Positions 18,796-28,177 of a stretch of 64,000 nt of DNA are shown one piece after another. A model generated the notes under the pieces. It saw only the letters and a program-made list of their open reading frames with translations, made no database searches and had not been told where the DNA came from. The stretch's first letter is position 1. Each line of letters opens with the position of its first letter. Position numbers and translations under genes: made by a program. Origin of the DNA: Oerskovia merdavium. GTDB taxonomy: Bacteria; Actinomycetota; Actinomycetes; Actinomycetales; Cellulomonadaceae. The DNA lies in the NCBI RefSeq assembly GCF_014836755.1, contig NZ_JACSQF010000007.1, positions 79,530 through 143,529 of the forward strand. The letters run 5' to 3'.

Positions 18796-18819
18796 ACGCA
18801 GCCGACCGCCGCCGGTCCG

Positions 18820-21414
18820 TCAGTCGACCGTCACGGCGTCGAGCACCGGGAGCCGCGCCGCGCGCAGCGCGGGCCATCCCGCGGCCAGGACGCCGACGAG
18901 CACCGCGACGCCCACCATGGTCCCGAGCCCGGCCCACGGGATCGCGAGGGCGGTGAAGCCCGTGCTCGCGAACACGGTCGGCATCGCCGCGGCGAGCCCC
19001 ACCCCGACCGCGAGCCCCAGCAGCGTCCCGAACACGGCCGTGAGGACCGACTCGATGACGATCGTCCCGGCGAGCTGCGACCGCCCCAGACCCACGGCCC
19101 GCAAGAGCCCGATCTCACGCGTCCGCTCGATCACCGACAGCGCCAACGTGTTGACGATGCCGAGCACCGCGATGACGATCGACAGCCCCAGCAGGGCGTA
19201 GAGGATCGTGAGCATCTGGTCGATCTGGCTCGCGAGCGCCGAGACGTACTCCTCGTCGTCCATGACCGACACGATCATGTACGGCTCGGCGGCCGCGGTG
19301 ACCGCGGCGTCGAGCTCGGCCTGGGTCACGCCGTCGGCCGCCTTGACGAGCACCATGGTCGACATCTCCGCAGGAGCCACAGAGAGCTCCGCGAACACCG
19401 TGTCGGGCACGACGACCGGGACGCCCAGGGCGGGCGAGTCGAAGATCGACCCGATCGTGACGTCCACGCTGCCTCGCTGGGTGCGGAGCGTGAGCTCGTC
19501 GCCCAGGGCCCAGCCCTCGTCCGTCGCGGTCGCCTGGAGGACGCTGACCTGTCCGTCGGCGAGCGTGTCGAGGCTGCCCTCGACCGTCTCCGTCTGCCAC
19601 GTCCGGCCGAACACGCCAGGGTCCACCCCGAGGACGAACAGGGGAGACGCGTCGGCCTCGTCCCCCGAGGAGCGCCCGACGAAGTACTGGTCGGCCGTCA
19701 ACGAGTCGGCCGCGCCGACCTCGGGCAGCGCCGCGATGTCGCTCACCGCCCCCGAGGGGACCGTGCCCGTCGCGGACTCGACGACCAGGTCGGCCAACGA
19801 CTCGTCGGCCACGATGGACTTCATCGACGCCTGCATCGACACGGCCAGGACCGAGGCCGCACCGACGAGCGACATGCCGATCATGAGGGCGCTCGCCGTG
19901 CTCGCGGTGCGGCGGGGGTTGCGCGTCACGTTGCCGCGCGCGAGCGTCCCGAGGGGCTTGGCGAACGTGACGAACGGCGCCGACATGACGTGCAGGACGC
20001 CGCGCGCGACGACCGGGGCCAGCAGGAGCGTCCCCACGACCACCCCGACGGCCCCGAGGCCGAGGAGCGTCCCCGTGCCCGCGTTCTCGTCGGCCGCGGC
20101 CTGGACGACCGCGACGACCACCGCTCCGACGCCCGCCCCGGCGATGACCGCGCCCGCGATCCCCCGGGCGCGGAGCGACCCGGCCTGGGCGGGGGAGTCG
20201 TCGCGCATGGCCTCGACCGGGGGGACGAGCGCCGCGCGTCGGGCAGGGAGCGCCGCCGACGCGACCGAGACGACCACGCCCAGCACGAGCGAGACCACGA
20301 CGGTCGTCGCGTCGAGCGGGATGTCGCCCGCGAGCTCCATGCCCATCGACCCGAACATCGCCTTGAGCGCCGTGACGAGCCCCAGGCCGCCGAGCACCCC
20401 GAGCGCGCCGCCGAGCGCCCCGATGACCGCGGCCTGGACCAGGATCGAGGCGAACACCTGGAGCGGGGATGCCCCCACGGCGCGCAGCAGCGCGAGCTCG
20501 CGCTGCCGCTGCCGCACCGTCATCGCGAACGTGTTGGCGATGATGAACCCGCCGACGAACAACGAGATCCCCGCGAAGACCAGCAGGAACGTCTCGATGA
20601 ACCCGAGCTGCGACGCGATGTCCTCGCGGGCCTCGTCGCGGGCCGTCTCGCCCGTGACGGCCTCGACGGGGGAGGTGCCGGTGGCGGCGGACGCGGAGCT
20701 GTCGAGCGCGACCGTGATCCGGTCGGCGAGCTCCTGCTCGCCCACGCCCTCCTCGGCCAGGACCGAGATCGTCGAGACCGTGCCGTCGGGCGCGAAGGCC
20801 GCCGCGGCCGTCGGCTCGTCGAAGAACACGATGCTCGCGCCGGCCATCGAGGCACCCATGTCGACGATCCCGGTCAGGGTCGCCTCGGTGACCTGTCCTG
20901 CGACGACGAGCGTGGTCGAGTCCCCGACCGTGAGGCCGCTGGCCTCGGCCGTGCCGGCCTCGAGCAGGAACTCCCCGGGGCCCGACGGCGCCGCGCCCTC
21001 CGCGATCGGCGTCGAGGGGTCGGCGGCTCGCCACGCGAGGCCGAACGTCGGCGCGCCCGTGGTGGGCGGCGGGGTGCCGTCCGCCCCGACGAGCACCAAC
21101 GGACCGGTGTAGTCGGCGAAGGCGTGCGCGACGCCGTCGACCCCCTGGACCGTGTCCGTCAGGTCTGCCGGGATCGTGGTGCGGACCTCGCCCGCGCTCG
21201 CGTTCTCCTGCGTGAGCGCCGCGGAGTCCTCGGCACCGCGCAGGTACACGTCGAACGAGGACCCGGCGTCGACGATCCCGTCGAACGTCGAGGAGAGCAT
21301 CTCGCGCAGCGAGAAGGTGCCCGCGACGAACGAGACGCCGAGCACGACCGCGAGGATGGACAGCCCGAGGCGCACGAGGTGCGCGCGGACGTTGCGCAGG
21401 GCGACGCGCAGCAT
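18820..21414 (-). CDS. FtsX/MacB-type ABC transporter permease
   Basis: An 864-residue membrane component of an ABC exporter or mechanotransmission complex. It begins with a membrane helix (LSILAVVLGVSFVAGTFSL), then a large extracellular domain (about 45-245). Two FtsX modules of three or four helices each follow, around 250-480 (FLLVFAGISLFVGGFIIANTFAM, RQRELALLRAVGASPLQVF) and 730-860 (VIERTREIGLLRAVGLGRSQL), separated by a second extracellular domain. Its ATG overlaps the ATPase stop by one base (TGATG), so it is co-translated with the preceding ATPase. The substrate is unknown. Lipoprotein, peptide or antibiotic export are the usual roles. Confidence 0.94.
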   Translation of the reverse strand: MLRVALRNVRAHLVRLGLSILAVVLGVSFVAGTFSLREMLSSTFDGIVDAGSSFDVYLRGAEDSAALTQENASAGEVRTTIPADLTDTVQGVDGVAHAFADYTGPLVLVGADGTPPPTTGAPTFGLAWRAADPSTPIAEGAAPSGPGEFLLEAGTAEASGLTVGDSTTLVVAGQVTEATLTGIVDMGASMAGASIVFFDEPTAAAAFAPDGTVSTISVLAEEGVGEQELADRITVALDSSASAATGTSPVEAVTGETARDEAREDIASQLGFIETFLLVFAGISLFVGGFIIANTFAMTVRQRQRELALLRAVGASPLQVFASILVQAAVIGALGGALGVLGGLGLVTALKAMFGSMGMELAGDIPLDATTVVVSLVLGVVVSVASAALPARRAALVPPVEAMRDDSPAQAGSLRARGIAGAVIAGAGVGAVVVAVVQAAADENAGTGTLLGLGAVGVVVGTLLLAPVVARGVLHVMSAPFVTFAKPLGTLARGNVTRNPRRTASTASALMIGMSLVGAASVLAVSMQASMKSIVADESLADLVVESATGTVPSGAVSDIAALPEVGAADSLTADQYFVGRSSGDEADASPLFVLGVDPGVFGRTWQTETVEGSLDTLADGQVSVLQATATDEGWALGDELTLRTQRGSVDVTIGSIFDSPALGVPVVVPDTVFAELSVAPAEMSTMVLVKAADGVTQAELDAAVTAAAEPYMIVSVMDDEEYVSALASQIDQMLTILYALLGLSIVIAVLGIVNTLALSVIERTREIGLLRAVGLGRSQLAGTIVIESVLTAVFGTLLGLAVGVGLAAAMPTVFASTGFTALAIPWAGLGTMVGVAVLVGVLAAGWPALRAARLPVLDAVTVD

Positions 21415-22235
21415 CAGGCGGCCGCCTTCTTGCGCGTGAGGGAGCCCAGGACCTCGAGGACCGAGTCGGGCGTGGGGTCGGTGATCTCGTCGACGATCCG
21501 GCCGTCCGCGAGGAACAGGACGCGGTGCGCGTAGCTCGCGGCGACGGGGTCGTGCGTGACCATGACGACCGACTGGCCCAGGTCGTCGACCGACTCGCGC
21601 AGGAACGTCAGGACCTCGCGCGAGGACGTCGAGTCCAGGTTGCCCGTGGGCTCGTCCGCGAACACGACCGCAGGACGGGAGACCAGGGCGCGCGCGCACG
21701 CGACACGCTGCTGCTGGCCGCCGGACAGCTCGCTCGGGCGGTGCGTGAGACGGTCCGTGAGCCCGACGGCGTCGACCACCTTCGCGAGGTACGCCCGGTC
21801 CACGGGCCGGCGCGCGATGTCGAGCGGCAGCGTGATGTTCTCCTCGGCCGTGAGCGTCGGGACCAGGTTGAACGACTGGAAGACGAAGCCGAGCCGGGTG
21901 CGGCGCAGCTTCGTGAGCTGACGCTGGTTCATGCCCGAGACCACGAGGTCGTCGACCACGACCGTGCCGGCCGTCGGGGAGTCGAGGCCCGCCATGCAGT
22001 GCATGAGCGTCGACTTGCCCGAGCCCGAGGGGCCCATGATCGCGGTGAACCGACCACGCCCGAAGTCGACGTCGACGCCCGCGAGCGCGTGGACGGCCGT
22101 CGGGCCCTTGCCGTAGGTCTTGACCAGGCCGCGGGCCGACGCGATGGCCTGCGTGGTCGTGGCGCCGTGCTCGAAGGTGCCGACCGCACCGGAAGGGAGC
22201 GTGGGGGACGTCGTCGTGCGGGACGGGGAGGACAT
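21414..22235 (-). CDS. ABC transporter ATPase, MacB/LolD type
   Basis: A 273-residue ATPase that powers the downstream permease. Walker A is GPSGSGKST, the Q-loop is in FVFQSFNLVPTLTAEEN, the signature is LSGGQQQRVACARAL, Walker B is VVFADEPTGNLD and the H-loop is VTHD. The FVFQSFNL...EN.TLPL block is diagnostic of the MacB/LolD/FtsE group. About 30 extra N-terminal residues rich in Ser/Thr precede the domain. The start is the ATG of MSSPSRTTT, with GAGACGAG upstream. It is the first gene of a two-gene operon with the permease. No two-component system is adjacent. Confidence 0.95.
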   Translation of the reverse strand: MSSPSRTTTSPTLPSGAVGTFEHGATTTQAIASARGLVKTYGKGPTAVHALAGVDVDFGRGRFTAIMGPSGSGKSTLMHCMAGLDSPTAGTVVVDDLVVSGMNQRQLTKLRRTRLGFVFQSFNLVPTLTAEENITLPLDIARRPVDRAYLAKVVDAVGLTDRLTHRPSELSGGQQQRVACARALVSRPAVVFADEPTGNLDSTSSREVLTFLRESVDDLGQSVVMVTHDPVAASYAHRVLFLADGRIVDEITDPTPDSVLEVLGSLTRKKAAA

Positions 22236-22456
22236 GGCGGACTCGTCTCTGGGAGGGTGCGCTGGGCTGTGCAGCGCCCCTGACGGAGCGGGTCGACGGG
22301 GCACCGAGCCCTGCTCACGCTCGCCCCTCCGGGCCGCTGGCACCATGGTGGCGCGCACGGCCCGGGCCGGGCATCGGGGATGCCCCTGAGAAGGACCCTG
22401 AGAGTTGCCTGAACCCGGGTCCGGTCGAGGCCCGGCGGCCGAGGTTCGGCCGAGGG

Positions 22457-24706
22457 CTAGGGGGTGGCCGGAGGAGCCGGGTCCGCGGGAGGGGCGGGGT
22501 CGGCCGGGGGAGCAGGGTCGGCCGGAGCGGGGTCCGGAGCGTCGTCCCTGGGGGTCTTCTTGGGAGGCTGAGGGGCCGGCGCCTGTCCCACCATCGCGGG
22601 GTCGGGTCCCGGGAAGCCGATCACCGGCGTGCCCTCGAGCGCGGTCTCCATGAAGGACCGCCACGTCGGTGCCGCGAGCGTCGAGCCGTACCACCGCTTC
22701 TCGTAGCGGCCGTTGATGCGCATGTAGCTCATGGAGACGTCGTTCTCGGCGTTGCCGATCCACACGGCCGTGACGAGCTGGGGCGTGTACCCGATGAACC
22801 AGGTGTGGTTGTTGTTGTTCGCGGTCCCCGACTTGCCCGCGCTCGGGCGGGAGAGCTGGGACTTCTTGGCCGTCCCCTGGGTCATGACGTTCTCGAGCGC
22901 GAACGTCACGGTGTTCGCGATCCGTGGGTCGATCGCGTTCGGGGTGCAGTTCGCCGACGGGACCGGGAGGTCCGCACCGTCGGCACCGACGACACGCGTG
23001 ATCGCGATCGGTGCGCAGTAGGTGCCGCCGCTCGCGAACGTCGCGTAGGCCGCGGCCATCTGCAGCGGGGACGAGTTCTGGGTGCCGATCGTCATGGTCG
23101 GCATGACGTGGATCGAGGACGCGTCGCCCGTCAGCTCGGACGTGATCGAGGGCCGCAGCCCGGCGTTCCACGCGGTGTCCCGGACCGCGCACAGGTCGAG
23201 CTGGGACTCCATCGACGCGTACGCCGTGTTGACCGAGTTGAAGGTCGCGCGCAGGACGGGGATCGAGCCCTGGTCGGTCGACCCGTCGGAGTTCCCGGGC
23301 GACCACGGGATGCGGTCCAGGCGGGCGCACGACGCGCGGAAGTCCCTGTTGGGCACGAACGTCCGCTTGTTCGCGTTGACCGTGTCGTTGAGGGTGTGGC
23401 CCGAGCGCAGCCACTCGGCGAGCGTGAAGACCTTCCAGGTCGAACCGGGAGAGAAGCCTCGGGACGAACCGTGCAGCTGGTCCGCGGAGTAGTTGATGGC
23501 CGTGGTCCCGGGGGCAGGTTCGCGGGCGACGTCGTAGGGCCGGTTCTGGGCCATCGCGAGGATCTTCCCGGTCCCGGGCTCGACCGTCACGAGCGCGTCC
23601 TCGAGCCCGCTCGGGTCCAGGGCGGGGACGGCGGCCGTGATGTTCGCCTCGGCAGCGGCCTGCAGGCGGGGGTCGAGCGTCGTGGTGATGTCGAGACCGC
23701 CGCGGTAGAGCAGGGCCTGGCGGTCCTTCTTGGTCTCGCCGAACGTCGGGTCCGACGTGATGACCTTGGTGACGTAGTCGCAGAAGAACGCGGCCCCGGC
23801 GGCCGTCTGGCACCCGGCGGAGATTGGCTGGACGTTGAGCGTGGCAGGCAGGGGGGTCGCGACGGCCTCGTCGTGCTCCTGCTGGGTGATGTACTCCTGC
23901 TCGAGCATCCTGTCGAGGACCCTGTTGCGACGCGTCTCCGAGGTGGCCGGGTTCGTCACGGGGTCGTACCTGGTCGGCGCGTTCGTCACCCCGGCGATGG
24001 TCGCGGCTTCGACGATGCTCAGCTCGGAGGCGTGCTTGCCGAAGTAGTGGAGCGAGGCGGTCTCCACGCCGTAGACCCGGATGCCGAACTGCGCGATGTT
24101 GAGATAGCCCTGCAGGATCTCGTCCTTGCTCATGACCGTCTCGAGGGAGATCGCGAGCTTGGCCTCGCGTGCCTTGCGGCCCAGGGTGTCGTCGCGGGCC
24201 GCGCGGACCGCGATGGGGTCCTCGTCGCGCATGGCCTGCTCGATCAGGACGTTCTTCACGTACTGCTGGGTGAGGCTCGACCCGCCCTGGGTGTCACCGC
24301 CCGTGAAGTTGTTGATCGCGGCACGGCTCACGCCCTCGGGGTCGAGGCCGCCGTGCTCGTAGAAGCGCTTGTCCTCGATCGCGACCACGGCGTTCTTCAT
24401 GTGCTGCGAGACCTGGTCGAGCGGCACCACGATGCGGTTCTCGGTGTAGAACGTCGCGAGGAGCGTGGTCCCGTCGTTCGCGAAGACACGCGACTTCTCG
24501 GACAGCGGACCGGGCTTGAGGTCGTCGGGCAGATCCTCGAACATCTGCGTGACGTCCTTGCTGACCGCGCTCGCCCCGGCGGCGAGCGGCAGCAGCAGGC
24601 CGGCCGCGAGGACTCCCCCCACAGCCGACACGAGCAGGAAGGCCAGGAGGAGCGCGAGCGCCTTGACGGCGTGGGGCTGCTGGCGGGGTCGTGTGGACTG
24701 GCCCAT
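22457..24706 (-). CDS. Bifunctional penicillin-binding protein (GT51 glycosyltransferase and transpeptidase)
   Basis: A 749-residue class A PBP that polymerises and cross-links peptidoglycan at the outer face of the membrane. There is one N-terminal membrane anchor (about 15-45). The GT51 domain has EDKRFYEHGG (Glu111 catalytic), GGSSLTQQYVKN and LSIVEAATIAG. The transpeptidase domain has SxxK in GSTWK (about residue 422), SVN, and KSGT (about 622) followed by TWFIGY. The C-terminus is a tail of repeated DPAPPA units, likely in the cell wall. The ATG at MGQSTRPRQ gives a normal cytoplasmic tail. Whether it is PonA1- or PonA2-like cannot be settled here. Confidence 0.96.
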   Translation of the reverse strand: MGQSTRPRQQPHAVKALALLLAFLLVSAVGGVLAAGLLLPLAAGASAVSKDVTQMFEDLPDDLKPGPLSEKSRVFANDGTTLLATFYTENRIVVPLDQVSQHMKNAVVAIEDKRFYEHGGLDPEGVSRAAINNFTGGDTQGGSSLTQQYVKNVLIEQAMRDEDPIAVRAARDDTLGRKAREAKLAISLETVMSKDEILQGYLNIAQFGIRVYGVETASLHYFGKHASELSIVEAATIAGVTNAPTRYDPVTNPATSETRRNRVLDRMLEQEYITQQEHDEAVATPLPATLNVQPISAGCQTAAGAAFFCDYVTKVITSDPTFGETKKDRQALLYRGGLDITTTLDPRLQAAAEANITAAVPALDPSGLEDALVTVEPGTGKILAMAQNRPYDVAREPAPGTTAINYSADQLHGSSRGFSPGSTWKVFTLAEWLRSGHTLNDTVNANKRTFVPNRDFRASCARLDRIPWSPGNSDGSTDQGSIPVLRATFNSVNTAYASMESQLDLCAVRDTAWNAGLRPSITSELTGDASSIHVMPTMTIGTQNSSPLQMAAAYATFASGGTYCAPIAITRVVGADGADLPVPSANCTPNAIDPRIANTVTFALENVMTQGTAKKSQLSRPSAGKSGTANNNNHTWFIGYTPQLVTAVWIGNAENDVSMSYMRINGRYEKRWYGSTLAAPTWRSFMETALEGTPVIGFPGPDPAMVGQAPAPQPPKKTPRDDAPDPAPADPAPPADPAPPADPAPPATP

Positions 24707-24934
24707 CTGCCGACTGTACGTCCGGCGGTGCGGCACGGCTCGGTGACGCCCAGGTCGTGACCTGGGCGTGACATCGGTCGTGCTCGTCGCAGCGAGCCGG
24801 AGGGGGCGCCGATCCCCCCTCGGCGGGGTGCGCCCCCGGGGCCGGGAGGTCCCGTCCACGTGACGGCCGACGCGCACCTCGCCAGGCGGTGGTCGTCCCG
24901 TCGCCCTAGCCTGGAGGTCGACCCGGGAGGCGAC

Positions 24935-25597
24935 ATGCTCACGTCCCGCACGCCCCGAGGCCTCGACCGGCTCGTCAACTTCACGGACGCCGCGGTGGCC
25001 ATCGCCATCACGCTCCTCGTCCTGCCGCTCGTGGACCTGGTGACCGACGGCAAGGAGCACGAGCTCCGGACGATCTTCGAGGACGAGCGCGGGACGTTCC
25101 TCGCGTTCGCGATCAGCTTCGTCGTGATCGCGAGCTTCTGGTCCGGGCACCACAGGGTGTTCGAGCACCTGCAGGACTACTCGTCGGCCGTGCTCTGGGT
25201 CAACTTCCTGTGGCTCGCGAGCATCGTGTTCATCCCGTTCACGACCCAGCTGCTCGCCGACCAGGGCACCGACACCGCGCCCGTGAACGCGCTGTACATC
25301 GGGACCATGGTCGTGACGACCGCGAGCCTGGCCCTGATCGAGGTCCTCGCGATCCGGGACCCCTCGCTCCAGCGGGCCGAGGTCCGCGGGCAGCTCGACG
25401 CCCGCGGGGCGTTCGTGGCGATCGGCCTGCTGCTCGTCGCGCTCGTGCTGAGCGTCGTCACGCCCGTCGTCGGGCTGTACTGGCTGTTCCTGCTCTTCCT
25501 CTCCGGCCCGCTGACGCGGTTGTTCGGGGTGCGACCTCACAGGGTGGGTGCGAGCCCGGTGCCGGAGGACCCGGGACGGTCCGACGGGCGGGACTGA
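24935..25597 (+). CDS. TMEM175/DUF1211-family membrane protein
   Basis: A 220-residue protein with about six membrane helices. The first carries the family signature RLVNFTDAAVAIAITLLVLPL, related to the FSDxxxAIAxTLL filter helix of TMEM175 potassium channels. Bacterial members form tetrameric potassium-selective channels. There is one signature helix, as expected for bacterial single-repeat proteins. The ATG has GGGAGG 4 nt upstream. It is divergent from the PBP gene. Confidence 0.87.
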   Translation: MLTSRTPRGLDRLVNFTDAAVAIAITLLVLPLVDLVTDGKEHELRTIFEDERGTFLAFAISFVVIASFWSGHHRVFEHLQDYSSAVLWVNFLWLASIVFIPFTTQLLADQGTDTAPVNALYIGTMVVTTASLALIEVLAIRDPSLQRAEVRGQLDARGAFVAIGLLLVALVLSVVTPVVGLYWLFLLFLSGPLTRLFGVRPHRVGASPVPEDPGRSDGRD

Positions 25598-25617
25598 CGA
25601 TCAGGCGTCCAGCGCGC

Positions 25618-25632
25618 TAGCGTGACGCCGTG
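25618..25632 (+). promoter_or_regulatory. -10 box of a leaderless gene
   Basis: TAGCGT ends 6 nt before the GTG of the next small gene, and no ribosome site is present, so transcription and translation probably start together. Confidence 0.5.
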
Positions 25633-25929
25633 CCACTCACGCTGTGCGTCCTGCTCTGGGCCGTCGACGGTCAGGTCGAGTCCCTCGCGCGCTACGAGGA
25701 CGAGGTCCTCGCGCTCGTCCCGCGCCACGGTGGGCGGGTCCTGACGCGGGTCCGGAGCGTGCCCGGCGAGGACGCGTCCCGGCCCACCGAGGTGCAGGTC
25801 ATCGAGATGCCCGACGACGCCGCGCTCGCCGCGTACATGGCCGACCCGGACCGCGCGGCGCTCGCGGACGTGCGGGACCGGTCGGTCGCCCGGACCGAGA
25901 TCGTGCGCGTGGAGCAGGTCGTCGGCTGA
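25630..25929 (+). CDS. Small dimeric ferredoxin-fold protein, DUF1330/YciI-like
   Basis: A 99-residue cytosolic protein with a beta-alpha-beta pattern: CVLLWAVDG, a helix over RYEDEVLALVPRHGGRVL, then EVQVIEMPDDAALAAYMADP and a short final helix. This resembles the DUF1330/NIPSNAP-type dimeric alpha-beta barrels. No enzyme function can be assigned. It starts at GTG behind a TAGCGT box and is probably leaderless. It follows the TMEM175-like gene by 32 bp but has its own promoter signal. Confidence 0.68.
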   Translation: MPLTLCVLLWAVDGQVESLARYEDEVLALVPRHGGRVLTRVRSVPGEDASRPTEVQVIEMPDDAALAAYMADPDRAALADVRDRSVARTEIVRVEQVVG

Positions 25930-26048
25930 CGGTCGGGTCGTGGGGCGGCGGGCTCGCCGCCGAGGGCGACCGGCCGGACCGCCGGGGTGGCGCTGGGCGT
26001 CGTCGACGGTGACCGACGGCCGTCGACGCCGCGCGCCGTCCCCGGTCG

Positions 26049-26747
26049 TCAGACCCGGACCCGCGACGTGTCCCGGCGCAGGTAGCCCCATGCCAGGACC
26101 GCGCACACGATGCCGTTGACGAACCCGGCGAGGACGTCGGTCGGCGAGTGCATGCCGCGGTACAGGCGCGCGAAGCCGACCGCGAACGGGACGAGCACCG
26201 CGAGGACCGTGAGCACGACCCGGAGCACCGGGTTCTGCACGCGCTGCGCGAGCAGTGCGAGCGTGAGGTAGAAGGCTGTGGAGGCGCCCGTGTGACCGCT
26301 CGGGAAGCTCGAGGTGGGCGGGGCGTGGTCGAGCATCTCGACCTCGGGGCGCGAGCGTCCCACGACGAGCGAGGACGTCAGGAAGACCAGGGCCTGCAGC
26401 GACACCGCGAGCGCGGGGACCAGGGCGAACCACCACTGCCGTGTGCGCCACCAGATCAGGGCGACCGCGAGCACGCAGGCGCCGATGATGAACTCGGTCG
26501 TCCCGATCGCGGACAGGAGCTCGGTGACCGTGTCGAGGAACGGGGTCCGCAGGTCGACGAGGGCCCGGTTGACCCCGGCCTCGCCGGGCAGGTTCTCGAG
26601 CGGACCCTTGATGAGGAACCCCAGCCCCACGACGGCGAGCCACAGCACGGCGCCCGGGAGGAACGCCCGGAGGGCCAGGTCGCGGGCGACCTCACGGCCG
26701 GTCGGCCGAGAAGGGTCGAGCTCGTAGCGGTGGACGAACGGGTGCAC
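26049..26747 (-). CDS. PAP2-family membrane phosphatase
   Basis: A 232-residue membrane protein with about six helices and the three acid-phosphatase motifs on one face: GRSRPEVEMLD, PSGHT and ARLYRGMHSPTDVLAG. The two catalytic histidines are those in PSGHT and GMHSPTD. Such enzymes dephosphorylate undecaprenyl pyrophosphate or phosphatidic acid at the outer membrane face, and which one applies here is open. The GTG of VHPFVHRYELD was chosen because GGAGG lies 4 nt upstream; a GTG eight codons earlier has no such site. Confidence 0.92.
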   Translation of the reverse strand: MHPFVHRYELDPSRPTGREVARDLALRAFLPGAVLWLAVVGLGFLIKGPLENLPGEAGVNRALVDLRTPFLDTVTELLSAIGTTEFIIGACVLAVALIWWRTRQWWFALVPALAVSLQALVFLTSSLVVGRSRPEVEMLDHAPPTSSFPSGHTGASTAFYLTLALLAQRVQNPVLRVVLTVLAVLVPFAVGFARLYRGMHSPTDVLAGFVNGIVCAVLAWGYLRRDTSRVRV

Positions 26748-26889
26748 AGGGCCTCCAGCGGTGGTCGGCACGCGACGACCTGGGTCGACGCGTGGGCGTC
26801 ACCGGACATTACGTGCAGACCGGGCGACTCGCGCGGGGGAGCGACCGCGGCGGCCGACGCCGCGGTGGGTGGTGGGCAGCGTTCGTCGC

Positions 26890-26967
26890 CGAGCATGCGG
26901 TTGTCGTCGCCAGACGGCTGATTCGGGACGACAACCGCATGCTCGACCCACGCCAACCGCATGCTCG
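26890..26967. repeat. 19-bp hairpin with an extra arm copy
   Basis: A perfect 19-bp inverted repeat (26890-26908 and 26927-26945, 18-nt loop) whose right arm ends AACCGCATGCTCG. That 13-mer recurs at 26955-26967. It lies between the divergent PAP2 and kinase-like genes, immediately before the latter's -10 box. Confidence 0.85.
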
Positions 26968-26999
26968 TCCCCCGGCCGGCTCCTGGGTAGGGTCGTCCG

Positions 27000-27791
27000 G
27001 TGCAGCCACCGAGAGAGGTCCTGGCCGCGTTCGGCGCCGTCGGCCCCGCAGTGAAGCTCGACGGCGGGCGGGGCGCCGCGTGGCGCGCCGGCGACCTGGT
27101 GCTCAAGCCGATCGACGTGCTCCCGGCCGAGCTCGCCTGGCTGCAGCGCCACGCGCCGGCGGGCAGCGACGACCTCCGGCTGAGCCTGCCCGCGCGGAGC
27201 CGGACTGGCGAGCTCGTCGTCGGCGGCTGGACGGCGTTCCCTGTCCTGCAGGGCGAGCACGTCGCGGGGCGATGGGCGCAGATCGCGGGGGTGGCGCACT
27301 GCTTCGCACAGTCGTTCGACGGCGCGGAGCGGCCCCCGTTCCTCGACGAGCGGACGCACGCCTGGGCTCGTGCTGACCGCCTCGCCTGGGGCGAGGACTC
27401 GGTGGAGGTGCCCGACGACGTCCCGCACCTCCCAGCACTGCTCGCGGCCCGACGTGGCGTCGACGAGCCCTCGACGATCGTCCACGGCGACCTCACGGGC
27501 AACGTGCTGTTCGCCGACGGCCTGCCGCCCGCCGTGATCGACCTGACGCTCTACTGGCGGCCCGTGCGGTACTCGGTGGCGATCGTCGCCGTCGACGCTG
27601 TCTGCTTCGAGGGAGCGCCGCTGTCGCTCCTCGAGACGATCGACCCGGGGGAGGGCTTCGCCCAGCACCTCGTGCGCGCACTGGTGTTCCGGATCGCGAC
27701 GGACTGGTTCAACGGACTCCTGACGGACACCGACGAGGTGTACGCGGCGACCGTGGAGCGGGTGCTCGACCTGGCGTCGCAGGGGCGGTAG
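27000..27791 (+). CDS. Phosphotransferase-fold protein (TIGR02569-like)
   Basis: A 263-residue protein of the aminoglycoside-phosphotransferase/kinase fold. The N-lobe has a glycine loop (DGGRGAAWRAGDLVLKPIDV). The catalytic loop is IVHGDLTGNVLF and the metal-binding stretch is AVIDLTLYWRP, where the usual D-x-E is altered to DLTL. This matches the actinobacterial conserved family I know as TIGR02569, whose substrate is unknown. Resistance to a drug is not implied. It starts at GTG with TAGGGT ending 6 nt upstream and no ribosome site, so it is probably leaderless. A hairpin repeat lies just upstream. Confidence 0.72.
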   Translation: MQPPREVLAAFGAVGPAVKLDGGRGAAWRAGDLVLKPIDVLPAELAWLQRHAPAGSDDLRLSLPARSRTGELVVGGWTAFPVLQGEHVAGRWAQIAGVAHCFAQSFDGAERPPFLDERTHAWARADRLAWGEDSVEVPDDVPHLPALLAARRGVDEPSTIVHGDLTGNVLFADGLPPAVIDLTLYWRPVRYSVAIVAVDAVCFEGAPLSLLETIDPGEGFAQHLVRALVFRIATDWFNGLLTDTDEVYAATVERVLDLASQGR

Positions 27792-27815
27792 CCGCACCCT
27801 CGGTGCGGCTGGCCG

Positions 27816-28067
27816 TCAGGGCGGGCCGGTGGCTTCCGCACCCGAGCGGTGCAGGGCCGCCACGACAGCGACGCCCGCGATCGTCAGGACTGGCCCGAGC
27901 ACGAACGCCGCTACCTCCGCAGGCATCAGGCGGCCGACGGTGTGCCCCTCGTCCGCGGCGACGCCCTCGACGTAGCCGGTGTAGGCACCCGCGGCGAACA
28001 ACAGCGCTCCCCCGACGATCGCGAGCCAGCACAGGACGAGGACGCCCCGTCGCAGACCTGGAGCCAT
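27816..28067 (-). CDS. Small two-helix membrane protein
   Basis: An 83-residue protein with two strong membrane helices (GVLVLCWLAIVGGALLFAAGAY and VAAFVLGPVLTIAGVAVVAAL), separated by a short acidic loop. GGAGAAG lies 5 nt before the ATG, and the codon use is like that of neighbouring genes. No family recognised. Confidence 0.65.
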   Translation of the reverse strand: MAPGLRRGVLVLCWLAIVGGALLFAAGAYTGYVEGVAADEGHTVGRLMPAEVAAFVLGPVLTIAGVAVVAALHRSGAEATGPP

Positions 28068-28177
28068 GTCGTCTTCTCCTCGCTCGAACCGGCAGCTGCG
28101 GGAAACCGTAGCGCAACAGCGAGATCCGCCGTCGGGCAGGTCTGGAGTGCGGCCCGCGCCGCTGCGAGGATGCGTGA

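Larger units (their letters stand above)
18252..18819. other. Gene-free repeat-rich spacer
   Basis: About 570 bp between the leftward LAL gene and the end of the permease gene, without a credible ORF. It holds three 40-bp tandem repeats (18363-18482), a perfect 48-bp palindrome (18605-18652) and a patch of short GC-rich direct repeats (18736-18795). The LAL promoter should be at its left end but I could not fix it. Confidence 0.7.
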
